NCBI RefSeq assembly: GCF_034090345.1
Contig: NZ_JAXDSS010000077.1
Span: 1-11,223, forward strand
DNA: 11,223 bases
Direction of reading: 5' to 3'
Source of the DNA: Peptoniphilus sp034090345
GTDB taxonomy: Bacteria; Bacillota; Clostridia; Tissierellales; Peptoniphilaceae
The notes beneath the pieces were generated by a model that did no database searches, was not told where the DNA came from, and saw only the letters and a program-made list of their open reading frames with translations. A program made the position numbers and the translations under genes. Of this stretch, positions 1 to 6,377 are shown in pieces; the stretch's first letter is position 1, and every line of letters starts with the position of its first letter.

Positions 1-1745
1 CTTATAGTTATATTCTTATTCTTTACAGGTTCTATAGCATCTCTTTGATACACTTGAGCTCCTGAGTCAATTATATCTGTAAGCTCTTTATAATTCATAC
101 TCTTAATTACCTTAGCATCTGCATTCACCCTTGGGTCGTCAGTCATTATACCATTCACATCAGTCCAATTTTCATATATCTCTGAATCTAATGCACTAGC
201 TATGATGGAGCCAGTATAATCCGAGCCACCTCTTTTAAATGTCCTTATATTTCCCAACTCATCACTTCCATAAAACCCTGGTACAACAACTTTAGATTTA
301 GAGTTAATTATATTTGATATTCTTTCATAACTCTTTTCAAAATTTACATTATCTTCTTCGCCAAATACGATAAGATCTTTTGCATCTATAAACTCATAAT
401 TCAAATAATTAGCCATTATTTTTGCATTTAAGTATTCTCCTCTACTTACTATGAAATCTTTTGATGTAGAGCCTTCTATGGCTTTAAATACAACATCAAT
501 TTCAGGAGTACATTTCTCTTCTATGCCCAAGTCTTTTGAAATTTCATAAAAACGAGTTTTCAACTCAGATAAGTTTTCATTTAAATCATCATTCTTTTTT
601 AATAACTCAATTTCTAATTTCTTAATTAGCTTTTCAATATCTTTTGTTTCTGTATTTAACTCAGCAACATTCATTAATCTATCAGTAACTTTTACATCTT
701 CGTTATATCTTTTCCCTGGCGCTGAAACCACAACAACATCGCTTTCACTTTTTGATGTAATTATATTTTTAACTTTTGAAAATTGTTTTGCATTACTTAA
801 TGATGAACCACCAAATTTAGCAACTTTTTTATTTTTAATTTCTTCAATGTTGTAAGGAGTTTCTTGGTATACACAATAATTTAACCAATTTGAAAAAAAT
901 AAATTTCCAGCTGACCTCCAAGTTACTTTTATTCCCTTTGATATATCATTTTCTTTATAGTAATTTACAGGCATATCAATTTTTATATTTTTATCTAAAT
1001 CTCTTCTGTATTCGTTATTTAAAGTATCTTTGTCATATTCCCAATGTCCAAAATTGAATACAAACCTATAATCTTCGCTCGCTATAAGTCCTACTCCAGT
1101 ATCTTCTCTTTCAGCTAAAATATTAAGCTCATCTATGTCTTTTAACTGCTCAGATTTTACATAAGTATATCTTGAAGTTGGAACGCTAAATTCATCATCA
1201 AATCCTTTTAATATCTTATCGTCTTTTTTCTTTTCAAACTCAAACACTCCAAAAATCTTATTTTCTGACAAATTGTGTTCTACGTTATAATAATGATATA
1301 GGGCAGCTTGTGCTGACCAACATATAAACATAGTTGAAAATACATTTTCTTTGGCGTAGTCTAAAATTTCTTTTAATTCATCCCAATATATAATCTTTTC
1401 ATATTCTAACTTTTCAACAGGTGCTCCTGTTATAATCATTGCGTCGTATTTTTCATGTTTTATTTCATTAAATGTCTTATAAAACTTATTCAAATGGTCA
1501 GCTTCTATATTTTTAGGCTCATAAGACCCCATTCTTATTAAATTTATATTGATTTGCAAAGATGTGTTAGAAAGCATTTTTATGAGTTGTAACTCAGTTT
1601 CTTTTTTCTTAGGCATAAGATTTACAATAGCCACTTTCAACGGTCTTATGTCTTGACTGGACGCTCTTTGTTCGTCCATTGTAAATATTCTTTCTCTTTT
1701 TAACGTTTCTTCTCCAATTAAATCTTTAGGTATTATTAATGGCAT
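1..1745 (-). CDS. Fused homoserine O-acyltransferase (MetA family) - aspartate kinase, 3' end outside window
   Basis: One uninterrupted frame of 581 visible codons carries two enzymes. Residues 1-300 are a whole MetA: the TGAP loop at 106-109, catalytic Cys142 in ICWSAQA, and the His234/Glu236 pair in GHWEYD, ending with the family's terminal motif NWLNYCVYQETPY. From residue 304 it continues without a stop into an aspartokinase: KFGGSS at 310-315, then later GGSDYTGS and WTDVNGIMTDDPR. The C-terminal ACT regulatory domains would lie beyond position 1. MetA acylates homoserine for methionine synthesis; aspartokinase phosphorylates aspartate at the head of the pathway. Glu111 is the residue that published MetA work links to acetyl-CoA rather than succinyl-CoA use, so an acetyltransferase is inferred. 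The start is an ATG 5 nt after GGAGG. I translated the junction base by base and it is in frame. Two histidines usual in MetA (PHSR, RSHGN) are Thr190 and Ala279 here. Cytoplasmic. Confidence 0.93.
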   Translation of the reverse strand, partial: MPLIIPKDLIGEETLKRERIFTMDEQRASSQDIRPLKVAIVNLMPKKKETELQLIKMLSNTSLQININLIRMGSYEPKNIEADHLNKFYKTFNEIKHEKYDAMIITGAPVEKLEYEKIIYWDELKEILDYAKENVFSTMFICWSAQAALYHYYNVEHNLSENKIFGVFEFEKKKDDKILKGFDDEFSVPTSRYTYVKSEQLKDIDELNILAEREDTGVGLIASEDYRFVFNFGHWEYDKDTLNNEYRRDLDKNIKIDMPVNYYKENDISKGIKVTWRSAGNLFFSNWLNYCVYQETPYNIEEIKNKKVAKFGGSSLSNAKQFSKVKNIITSKSESDVVVVSAPGKRYNEDVKVTDRLMNVAELNTETKDIEKLIKKLEIELLKKNDDLNENLSELKTRFYEISKDLGIEEKCTPEIDVVFKAIEGSTSKDFIVSRGEYLNAKIMANYLNYEFIDAKDLIVFGEEDNVNFEKSYERISNIINSKSKVVVPGFYGSDELGNIRTFKRGGSDYTGSIIASALDSEIYENWTDVNGIMTDDPRVNADAKVIKSMNYKELTDIIDSGAQVYQRDAIEPVKNKNITI

Positions 1746-1750
1746 CTTAT

Positions 1751-1755
1751 CCTCC
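1751..1755 (-). promoter_or_regulatory. Ribosome binding site of the metA-aspartokinase fusion
   Basis: GGAGG on the minus strand lies 5 nt before the ATG at 1745. It fixes the start at the exact N-terminus expected of MetA proteins (MPLIIPKDL). Confidence 0.85.
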
Positions 1756-1805
1756 AAAACTTATCATCTATAATCTATTTTATTTTTCACTTGTCTTCCA
1801 AATCT

Positions 1806-1845
1806 AAAACAATAAAAAAGAGCCTTCGTATAAGGACGAAAGCTC
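1806..1845 (-). terminator. Rho-independent terminator of the T-box leader
   Basis: On the minus strand a 10-bp stem GAGCUUUCGU / ACGAAGGCUC (one G-U pair) with a 6-nt loop is followed by UUUUUUAUUGUUUU. Its 5' arm starts at the end of the T-box element, so formation of the antiterminator excludes it. It stops transcription when tRNA-Met is charged. Confidence 0.88.
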
Positions 1846-2033
1846 GTGTTACCACCTTAATTTTTCATTAGCTTGCACTAATGAACTCAATAGGTATCTA
1901 TCAATACCCTCTGCTGTAACGGGCAATCCCGTACTCACCTAACTAATAGCTTAGCGAATCCATAAAAAGGCCATGTTCCCAATTTCAAAATCTACTTCTT
2001 TCACCAATACGAAGCTCTCTGTAATCTTTTTAG
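1806..2033 (-). ncRNA. T-box riboswitch (tRNA-Met responsive leader) of the metA-aspartokinase gene
   Basis: Read on the minus strand this is a T-box leader. Stem I is closed by UAAAAAG pairing with CUUUUUA (about 2032-2026 with 1968-1962). The specifier loop reads GGGAACAUGGCC, with AUG at 1974-1972. An 8-bp hairpin UUCAUUAG/CUAAUGAA (1885-1864) precedes the T-box AAGGUGGUAACACG (1858-1845). The terminator GAGCUUUCGU/ACGAAGGCUC (1845-1820) is followed by a U-rich run. Uncharged tRNA pairs its anticodon with the specifier and its acceptor NCCA with UGGN, which stabilises the antiterminator. The bulge is UGGU, requiring discriminator base A. This fits tRNA-Met and argues against the shifted reading CAU (His), because bacterial tRNA-His has C there. 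The Met biosynthetic gene downstream agrees. T-box identity is near certain; the Met assignment is likely. Confidence 0.92.
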
Positions 2034-2080
2034 AAAGGTACTCTTCTTTTTATATGTTTTATTTAAAATTATTTTAATGT

Positions 2081-2109
2081 ATATTAACATTTTATTTTTT
2101 TTGAGTCAA
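2081..2109 (-). promoter_or_regulatory. Sigma-A promoter of the T-box / metA-aspartokinase transcript
   Basis: On the minus strand TTGACT (2109-2104) and TAATAT (2086-2081) are separated by exactly 17 nt. This places the transcription start near 2074, about 40 nt before stem I of the T-box and about 330 nt before the start codon. The match to the vegetative consensus is 5/6 for each hexamer. Confidence 0.8.
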
Positions 2110-2206
2110 TGGATTGGATAATGGTTTTTATGTGTTGCCGGTCATAGTTAAAATGAATAGAAGTTAAGAAGAAATATATAAGATTATCGACGGAATGTAA
2201 ATCCAA
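2110..2206. other. Intergenic stretch with no recognised feature
   Basis: Between the T-box promoter and the GNAT terminator I see no plausible reading frame with a ribosome binding site, no strong hairpin and no repeat. It forms part of the 504-nt gene-free region 1746-2249, the rest of which is leader, promoter and terminator. Confidence 0.5.
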
Positions 2207-2238
2207 TAAAAAAGAAGCTTCCAAAAACTGAAGCTTCT
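2207..2238 (-). terminator. Rho-independent terminator after the GNAT gene
   Basis: On the minus strand a 9-bp perfect stem AGAAGCTTC / GAAGCTTCT (2238-2230 with 2221-2213) and an 8-nt loop are followed by a T run. It lies 11 nt after the acetyltransferase stop codon and isolates that gene from the T-box transcript. Confidence 0.88.
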
Positions 2239-2249
2239 AATTAATTTAT

Positions 2250-2516
2250 TTATGCTCTGACGTCGTCAAATTCTTCGCCCTGTAATTTTTTGTGTACGTA
2301 TGAACAAGTAGGGATAATTTTTTTACCCTCTGCTCTTGCATCTGCAATTAGTTGTTTAACAAGTGCACCTGCAAGTCCTTGACCTTCCATGGCAGGTCTT
2401 ACAATTGTGTGTTGAGCATCGATTTTACCGTCTTTTTCAACGAATTGAAGAATTCCATCATATTTTTCTTGACTTTCACCAATGTAATAAGCATTTTGAC
2501 CTCTTTTAACTTCCAT
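2250..2516 (-). CDS. Small GNAT-type acetyltransferase-like protein (NATD1/YjdJ family, COG2388 type)
   Basis: An 88-residue protein of the short stand-alone GNAT type (Pfam family Acetyltransf_CG, the family of human NATD1). What shows this: a beta-strand region around 21-39, the acetyl-CoA pyrophosphate-binding loop GQGLAGALV at 45-53, a helix to about 64, and the family's characteristic end motif IIPTCSYVHKKL at 67-78 with Cys71. Family members are normally 85-100 residues, so it is full length. The natural substrate of these proteins is not established. It starts at ATG 2516, with AGGAGG at 2527-2522, 5 nt upstream. It lies 67 nt downstream of the LysR gene with no clear terminator between, so read-through from lysR is possible in addition to a local promoter. 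It is probably a cytoplasmic housekeeping or stress-related protein. Confidence 0.9.
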   Translation of the reverse strand: MEVKRGQNAYYIGESQEKYDGILQFVEKDGKIDAQHTIVRPAMEGQGLAGALVKQLIADARAEGKKIIPTCSYVHKKLQGEEFDDVRA

Positions 2517-2547
2517 GTCTGCCTCCTAATTGTTTTATAGATTACTT

Positions 2548-2558
2548 AATGTATACCC
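2548..2558 (-). promoter_or_regulatory. GGGTATACATT element upstream of the GNAT gene (possible -10 region)
   Basis: On the minus strand GGGTATACATT lies 31 nt before the ATG of the acetyltransferase gene. It contains TATACA, a fair sigma-A -10, and GGGTATA, which resembles the -10 of the SigB general-stress class. The same 11-mer stands upstream of the aldehyde dehydrogenase gene at 10149. No convincing -35 is visible here. Confidence 0.4.
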
Positions 2559-2583
2559 AAGTATTAGGAAACTAAAGATGAAG

Positions 2584-3507
2584 TTAGTAATTTTCTTTAA
2601 TTTTATATTGTGCAACATAATGTTTTAAAATATCTATATATGTTTTGCCAATTTCAGATATGGGATTGTCAGACCTATAGATATAGACAAGCTCCATTGA
2701 CTCGTCACTTTCAAGAGGGATTGCCACAAGATTGTCGCCGTTTAGTTCTCTTGAGAGTATTCCTGATGAAATTGTATAGCCATCTAAGCCAATCAATAGG
2801 TTGAAAAGTGTTGCCCTGTCTGTTACTACAATTGATTTTCTTGCATATTCGATTGAGTGTAACTCTTCTGCATAATAGAATGAATTGTTTAAACCTTGGT
2901 CGTATGTGAAACGTGGATACTCTTCAAGGTCTTTTAGAGTTACAATTTTTTTATTTGCAAGTGGATGATTTTTACTGAAGAATACGTGAGGTCTTGCAGT
3001 AAAAAGTTTTTCAAATTTTAAATCATTTGCCACAAAGCTTCTCTTCAAAATTTCTTTATTGAAATCACTTAAATATAAAATTCCTATTTCACTTCGTCTT
3101 GTGCGTATATCTTCAATGATTTCAAATGTACGAAGTTCTTTTAGTGAAAATTCATATTCATCTTTTCCGAGCAGTTTTACTAATTTTACAAAGGCATTTA
3201 CGACAAACGCATAGTGTTGAGAGGCAACTGCAAATATTCTTTTGACAGATTTTTCTGATTTGTACTGACCTTCTAATAGGTCGGCTTGTTCGATGACTTG
3301 TTTTGCATAGGATAAAAATTTTGTTCCGTCATCTGTGAGGCTAACTCCTCTGTTTGTTCTATAAAATATTGTTATTCCCATTTCTTTTTCAAGTTCCATG
3401 ATGGATTTTGAAAGTGTGGGTTGTGTTATAAATAGTTCTTGTGCTGCTGTGTGAATTGAACCGGTGTGAGCCACTTGTATGATATACCTAAGTTGTTGTA
3501 GTGTCAT
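2584..3507 (-). CDS. LysR-family transcriptional regulator, MtaR/CpsY-like
   Basis: A 307-residue LysR-type regulator of normal family length. The N-terminal winged helix-turn-helix covers about residues 1-60 (MTLQQLRYI, then GSIHTAAQELFITQPTLSKSI at 17-36). A linker helix follows to about 85, then a two-lobed effector domain from about 90 to 300. Segments such as SQHYAFVVNAFV, RTRRSEIG, FTYDQGLNNSFY and SDNP, and the block VVTDRATLFNLLIGLDGYT, recall streptococcal MtaR/CpsY regulators, which are tied to methionine uptake and metabolism. That comparison is from memory, not an alignment. It sits between methionine-linked genes on its own strand and the divergent pst operon; the strand and the family favour a link to methionine. 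The start ATG is preceded by AGAGGT. The effector is unknown. Confidence 0.93.
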   Translation of the reverse strand: MTLQQLRYIIQVAHTGSIHTAAQELFITQPTLSKSIMELEKEMGITIFYRTNRGVSLTDDGTKFLSYAKQVIEQADLLEGQYKSEKSVKRIFAVASQHYAFVVNAFVKLVKLLGKDEYEFSLKELRTFEIIEDIRTRRSEIGILYLSDFNKEILKRSFVANDLKFEKLFTARPHVFFSKNHPLANKKIVTLKDLEEYPRFTYDQGLNNSFYYAEELHSIEYARKSIVVTDRATLFNLLIGLDGYTISSGILSRELNGDNLVAIPLESDESMELVYIYRSDNPISEIGKTYIDILKHYVAQYKIKENY

Positions 3508-3541
3508 TTTTTACCTCTTTTATATACGATTTACCATTTGT

Positions 3542-3569
3542 ATTATATCATTTGACATAAAATTATCAA
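3542..3569 (-). promoter_or_regulatory. Promoter of the LysR gene with overlapping inverted repeat
   Basis: On the minus strand TTGATA (3569-3564), a 16-nt spacer and a perfect TATAAT (3547-3542) end 34 nt before the start codon. The -35 lies inside an imperfect dyad TTGA-N10-TCAA (3552-3569). Such a dyad could be an autoregulatory LysR site, since LysR proteins commonly repress themselves; this part is inference. Confidence 0.68.
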
Positions 3570-3604
3570 AACTGATTTTACATAGTGATTGAGTATTTAA
3601 TTAT

Positions 3605-3648
3605 TTTACACAAACTTTACAATTCAATATCAAGGAATTTACATTGTA
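3605..3648 (+). promoter_or_regulatory. Pho box: four 11-bp-phased TTTACA repeats (PhoP binding site)
   Basis: TTTACA occurs at 3605, 3616 and 3638, with a degenerate ATATCA at 3627. All four are exactly 11 bp apart, that is, one face of the helix. This is the architecture of the Bacillus PhoP box (TT-ACA hexamers with about 5-nt spacers, usually between -20 and -60). It ends 4 nt before a TATAAT. An additional, out-of-phase TTTACA lies at 3577. Confidence 0.82.
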
Positions 3649-3652
3649 GAAA

Positions 3653-3658
3653 TATAAT
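3653..3658 (+). promoter_or_regulatory. -10 element of the pst-pho operon promoter
   Basis: A perfect TATAAT with no recognisable -35 at the proper distance (the bases 17 nt upstream are near TCAAGG). This suggests an activator-dependent promoter served by the adjacent Pho box. The expected transcript start is near 3665, about 37 nt before pstS. Confidence 0.75.
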
Positions 3659-3687
3659 GTGGTTGTAATAAAAAAACACGAACTTAG

Positions 3688-3693
3688 AAAGGA
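3688..3693 (+). promoter_or_regulatory. Ribosome binding site that decides the pstS start
   Basis: AAAGGA overlaps the upstream ATG at 3693, so that codon cannot be the start. It stands 8 nt before the in-frame ATG at 3702, which is therefore chosen. Confidence 0.75.
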
Positions 3694-3701
3694 TGAATTC
3701 A

Positions 3702-4607
3702 ATGTTTAGTAAAGTTTTTAAAAGATTATTTGTGATGGTTTGTATAATGACATTTACAATTGCACTTACTGCTTGTGGGGCAAAAGATGAAAAGGAATCT
3801 ACAGATGGTTCTGAAAAGACACAAAGCGCAACTATAAATGTAATTACTAGAGAGGACGGCTCAGGCACAAGAGGTGCATTTGCTGAAATAGTTGGACTAA
3901 TTGAAAAAGATGCAAGTGGGAATGAAACTGATATGACTTATATTGAGGCTGTTGTTCAAAATTCTACTGATGCAGTTATGACAGCTACAGCTAATGACGA
4001 AAGTGCGATAGGATATATTTCTTTGGGGTCTTTGAATGATACTGTCAAGGCATTAAAAATTGGTGGAGTTGAAGCAAGTGCTGAGGATATAACTAATGGC
4101 TCATATCCTATTGCAAGACCTTTTAATATAGTCTACAAAGATGGTGTTACACCTGAAGTACAAGATTTCTTAAACTTCATAGCTTCAAGTGAGGGACAAA
4201 AGGTTGTTGAAGAAGAGGGATATGTTAAAAATAAAGATGCTAAACCTTATCAAGGAACTAATAATACAGCTTCTATAACAATTGCAGGTTCAACATCTGT
4301 AACACCGCTAATGGAAAAATTGGTGGAAGCTTATAAAGCATTAAATCCTGATTTTAAAGCTGACATCCAGTCTACAGGTTCTTCATCTGGAATTCAAGCT
4401 GCAATAGACGGTTCAGCTCAAATAGGCATGGCATCAAGGGAACTTAAAGATGATGAAGCCAGTAAATTGAAAAAAGAAGTCATAGCTATGGACGGAATAG
4501 CTATTATAACTAACAAAGCAAATCAAGTTTCAGATTTATCAATGGAACAAGTGAAAAATATATTTAGTGGAAAACTAACTGATTGGGCTGAGGTAAATGG
4601 AAAATAA
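3702..4607 (+). CDS. pstS: Phosphate-binding lipoprotein PstS, circularly permuted
   Basis: The extracellular phosphate receptor of the Pst ABC transporter, 301 residues. A lipoprotein signal (KVFKRLF, hydrophobic core, lipobox LTAC) places the lipidated cysteine at 25. The order of the mature halves is reversed. Residues about 43-175 hold what is normally the C-terminal half (INVITREDGSGTRGAF, AIGYISLGSLNDTVKAL, GQKVVEEEGYV). A 15-residue linker follows. Residues about 189-301 hold the normal N-terminal half (ITIAGSTSVTPLMEKL at 192-207, TGSSSGI, MASRELK, ending DWAEVNGK). The phosphate-contacting loops GSTSVTP, TGSSSGI and GSGTRG are all present, so binding is expected to be retained. The start is ATG 3702 rather than 3693, because of the ribosome binding site position. 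First gene of the operon, overlapping pstC by 11 nt, and presumably induced by phosphate limitation. Confidence 0.93.
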   Translation: MFSKVFKRLFVMVCIMTFTIALTACGAKDEKESTDGSEKTQSATINVITREDGSGTRGAFAEIVGLIEKDASGNETDMTYIEAVVQNSTDAVMTATANDESAIGYISLGSLNDTVKALKIGGVEASAEDITNGSYPIARPFNIVYKDGVTPEVQDFLNFIASSEGQKVVEEEGYVKNKDAKPYQGTNNTASITIAGSTSVTPLMEKLVEAYKALNPDFKADIQSTGSSSGIQAAIDGSAQIGMASRELKDDEASKLKKEVIAMDGIAIITNKANQVSDLSMEQVKNIFSGKLTDWAEVNGK

Positions 4608-5490
4608 GATTGTATATAAAGTAAAAAGTCAGCAAGAGTTTAAAGAGAGTATCGCAAGATACCTCTTTTTGCTCAGTGCTATGTTATCTGTAATATTTAT
4701 TCTATTAATTTCTTATTTCATATTTAATGGCGGAATAAATGTGTTTCGAGAAGTTGGCATTAAAGATTTTTTGTTAAATTCTAAATGGGCACCTATGAAT
4801 AAACCGGCTTCGTTTGGTATTTTTTCAATGGTGATAGGTTCTATATTGGTGACATTGATTTCAAGCGCAATGGCTGTTCCTATTGCAGTGTTTGCTGCAT
4901 CATTTTTGGCTTGTGATTGCCCCAAATGGCTATACAAAATTTTAAAACCGACGTTAAATCTAATGGCGGGGATTCCATCAATAATTTATGGATTCTTTGC
5001 TTTGACATTTATAGTTCCTAAGATGAAGGATTTATTTGGTGGCACTGGAATGAGTATTTTAACTGCGTCAATTCTCCTTCTTATAATGATATTGCCGACT
5101 ATAATTTCCATTTCTGAAAATGCAATACGTTCAGTACCGTATTCTTATTACACAGGAAGTATTGCTCTTGGGGCAACTCACGAGAGAACTATTATAAAAG
5201 TTTTGATGCCGGCGGCAAAGAGTGGCATTTTTGCCGGTATAATTCTTGGAATTGGTAGAGCGATTGGAGAAACCATGGCAGTTATATTGGTTGCAGGAAA
5301 TCAAACTCGTCTAACTTTTAATATTTTTAAGGGAATTAGAACTTTGACCACAAATATTGTAATGGAAATGGGATATGCTTCAGGAATGCACAGAGAAGCT
5401 TTGATTGCGACAGCATGCGTCCTATTTGTATTCATCCTTATAATAAATTTTACTTTTTGGATTTTTAAGAGAAGGAGTGAAAGGATATGA
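4597..5490 (+). CDS. pstC: Phosphate ABC transporter permease PstC
   Basis: A 297-residue inner (cytoplasmic) membrane subunit of the Pst importer, of usual length. Hydrophobic helices are visible near 22-43, 75-105, 121-141, 152-172, 208-232 and 268-290. The PstC signature NLMAGIPSIIYGF is at 121-133, and the EAA coupling loop, which docks on PstB, is at about 187-213 (GSIALGATHERTIIKVLMPAAKSGIFAG-like region). The RAIGETMA motif at 221-228 is typical of the family. The start ATG overlaps the end of pstS by 11 nt. The nearest Shine-Dalgarno, GAGGT, is only 2 nt upstream, so translation is probably coupled to pstS. It pairs with PstA to form the channel. Confidence 0.95.
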   Translation: MENKIVYKVKSQQEFKESIARYLFLLSAMLSVIFILLISYFIFNGGINVFREVGIKDFLLNSKWAPMNKPASFGIFSMVIGSILVTLISSAMAVPIAVFAASFLACDCPKWLYKILKPTLNLMAGIPSIIYGFFALTFIVPKMKDLFGGTGMSILTASILLLIMILPTIISISENAIRSVPYSYYTGSIALGATHERTIIKVLMPAAKSGIFAGIILGIGRAIGETMAVILVAGNQTRLTFNIFKGIRTLTTNIVMEMGYASGMHREALIATACVLFVFILIINFTFWIFKRRSERI

Positions 5491-6377
5491 GCACTAAATT
5501 TGGAATATTGATTTTAATGGCTACAATTCTCATAGGCACTTTTGCTTTTTTGAAGTATAAAAATATGCTAAATATTTATAGGTTTTTGACAACTCTATCT
5601 GTGGTATTTACTTTTGGAAGCTTAGCAGTTTTAATAGGCTATGTTATTTCAAAGGGAATACCTTATCTAAAACCGTCTTTATTTGCATTGGAATACACTT
5701 CTGATAATGTATCAATGCTTCCGGCTATAATAACAACTTTTATAATTGTGATTTTATCAGTGGCGTTGGCTACACCGATAGGAGTTTTCACAGCAATATA
5801 CTTGGTTGAATATGCAAAGAGAGGCTCAAAAGTTGTAGAAATTATAAGACTTGCTGCAGAAACTTTACAAGGTATTCCGTCAATTGTTTACGGATTATTT
5901 GGAATGATGTTTTTCTCAATTTGGTTGGGATTTGGATTTTCTATAATTTCCGGAGTGTACACTGTATCAATTATGATATTGCCACTTATAATTCGTTCTA
6001 CTGAGGAAGCTTTAAAAGCCGTAAATGACAATATAAGACATGCATCATTTGCTCTAGGCGCCGGAAAACTCAGGACAATTTTTAAGGTTGTATTACCTGT
6101 GGCAATGCCGGGGATAATTTCCGGAGTTGTGCTTGCTACTGGGCGTGTTGTGGGAGAAACTGCTTGTTTAATGTTCACTCTTGGGACTGCAACTAAAATG
6201 CCCGATGGACTTTTTTCATCTGCAAGGACTTTGGCATTACACGTTTATATGCTGTCTTCTGAAGGAATGTATGTTGGAGAGGCCTATGCAACTGCAACTG
6301 TACTGCTAATCACAGTGCTTATAATTAATTTTATTTCAAATAAGATTGCCAATAGATTTATGGAGGTTAAAAGTTGA
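5487..6377 (+). CDS. pstA: Phosphate ABC transporter permease PstA
   Basis: A 296-residue second membrane subunit of the Pst importer. The core is typical: ETLQGIPSIVYGLFG at 125-139, the EAA loop at about 186-212 (ASFALGAGKLRTIFKVVLP), and GRVVGETA at 219-226. An extra hydrophobic stretch at about 5-22 precedes the usual first helix at about 33-55. This would give one more membrane pass, or a signal-anchor-like N-terminus, than the common six-helix form. The ATG overlaps the pstC stop (ATGA), and AAGGAG is 9 nt upstream, the classic arrangement for coupled translation. It works as a heterodimer with PstC over a PstB dimer. Confidence 0.95.
   Translation: MSTKFGILILMATILIGTFAFLKYKNMLNIYRFLTTLSVVFTFGSLAVLIGYVISKGIPYLKPSLFALEYTSDNVSMLPAIITTFIIVILSVALATPIGVFTAIYLVEYAKRGSKVVEIIRLAAETLQGIPSIVYGLFGMMFFSIWLGFGFSIISGVYTVSIMILPLIIRSTEEALKAVNDNIRHASFALGAGKLRTIFKVVLPVAMPGIISGVVLATGRVVGETACLMFTLGTATKMPDGLFSSARTLALHVYMLSSEGMYVGEAYATATVLLITVLIINFISNKIANRFMEVKS

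Noticed and set aside
1971..1976. His (CAU) as the T-box specifier
   Set aside because: The reading shifted by one base is possible, but the UGGU bulge needs discriminator A, bacterial tRNA-His has C73, and the downstream gene is for methionine.
2352..2540. A 62-codon plus-strand frame over the GNAT gene
   Set aside because: It is antisense to a clear small acetyltransferase gene with strong ribosome binding site and terminator; no independent coding evidence.
3638..3643. TTTACA at 3638 as a -35 for TATAAT at 3653
   Set aside because: The spacer would be only 9 nt; it is better explained as the fourth unit of the phased Pho box.
3693..3701. ATG at 3693 as pstS start
   Set aside because: It is directly fused to the Shine-Dalgarno AAAGGA with no spacer, while ATG 3702 has a normal 8-nt spacer and still yields a full lipoprotein signal.
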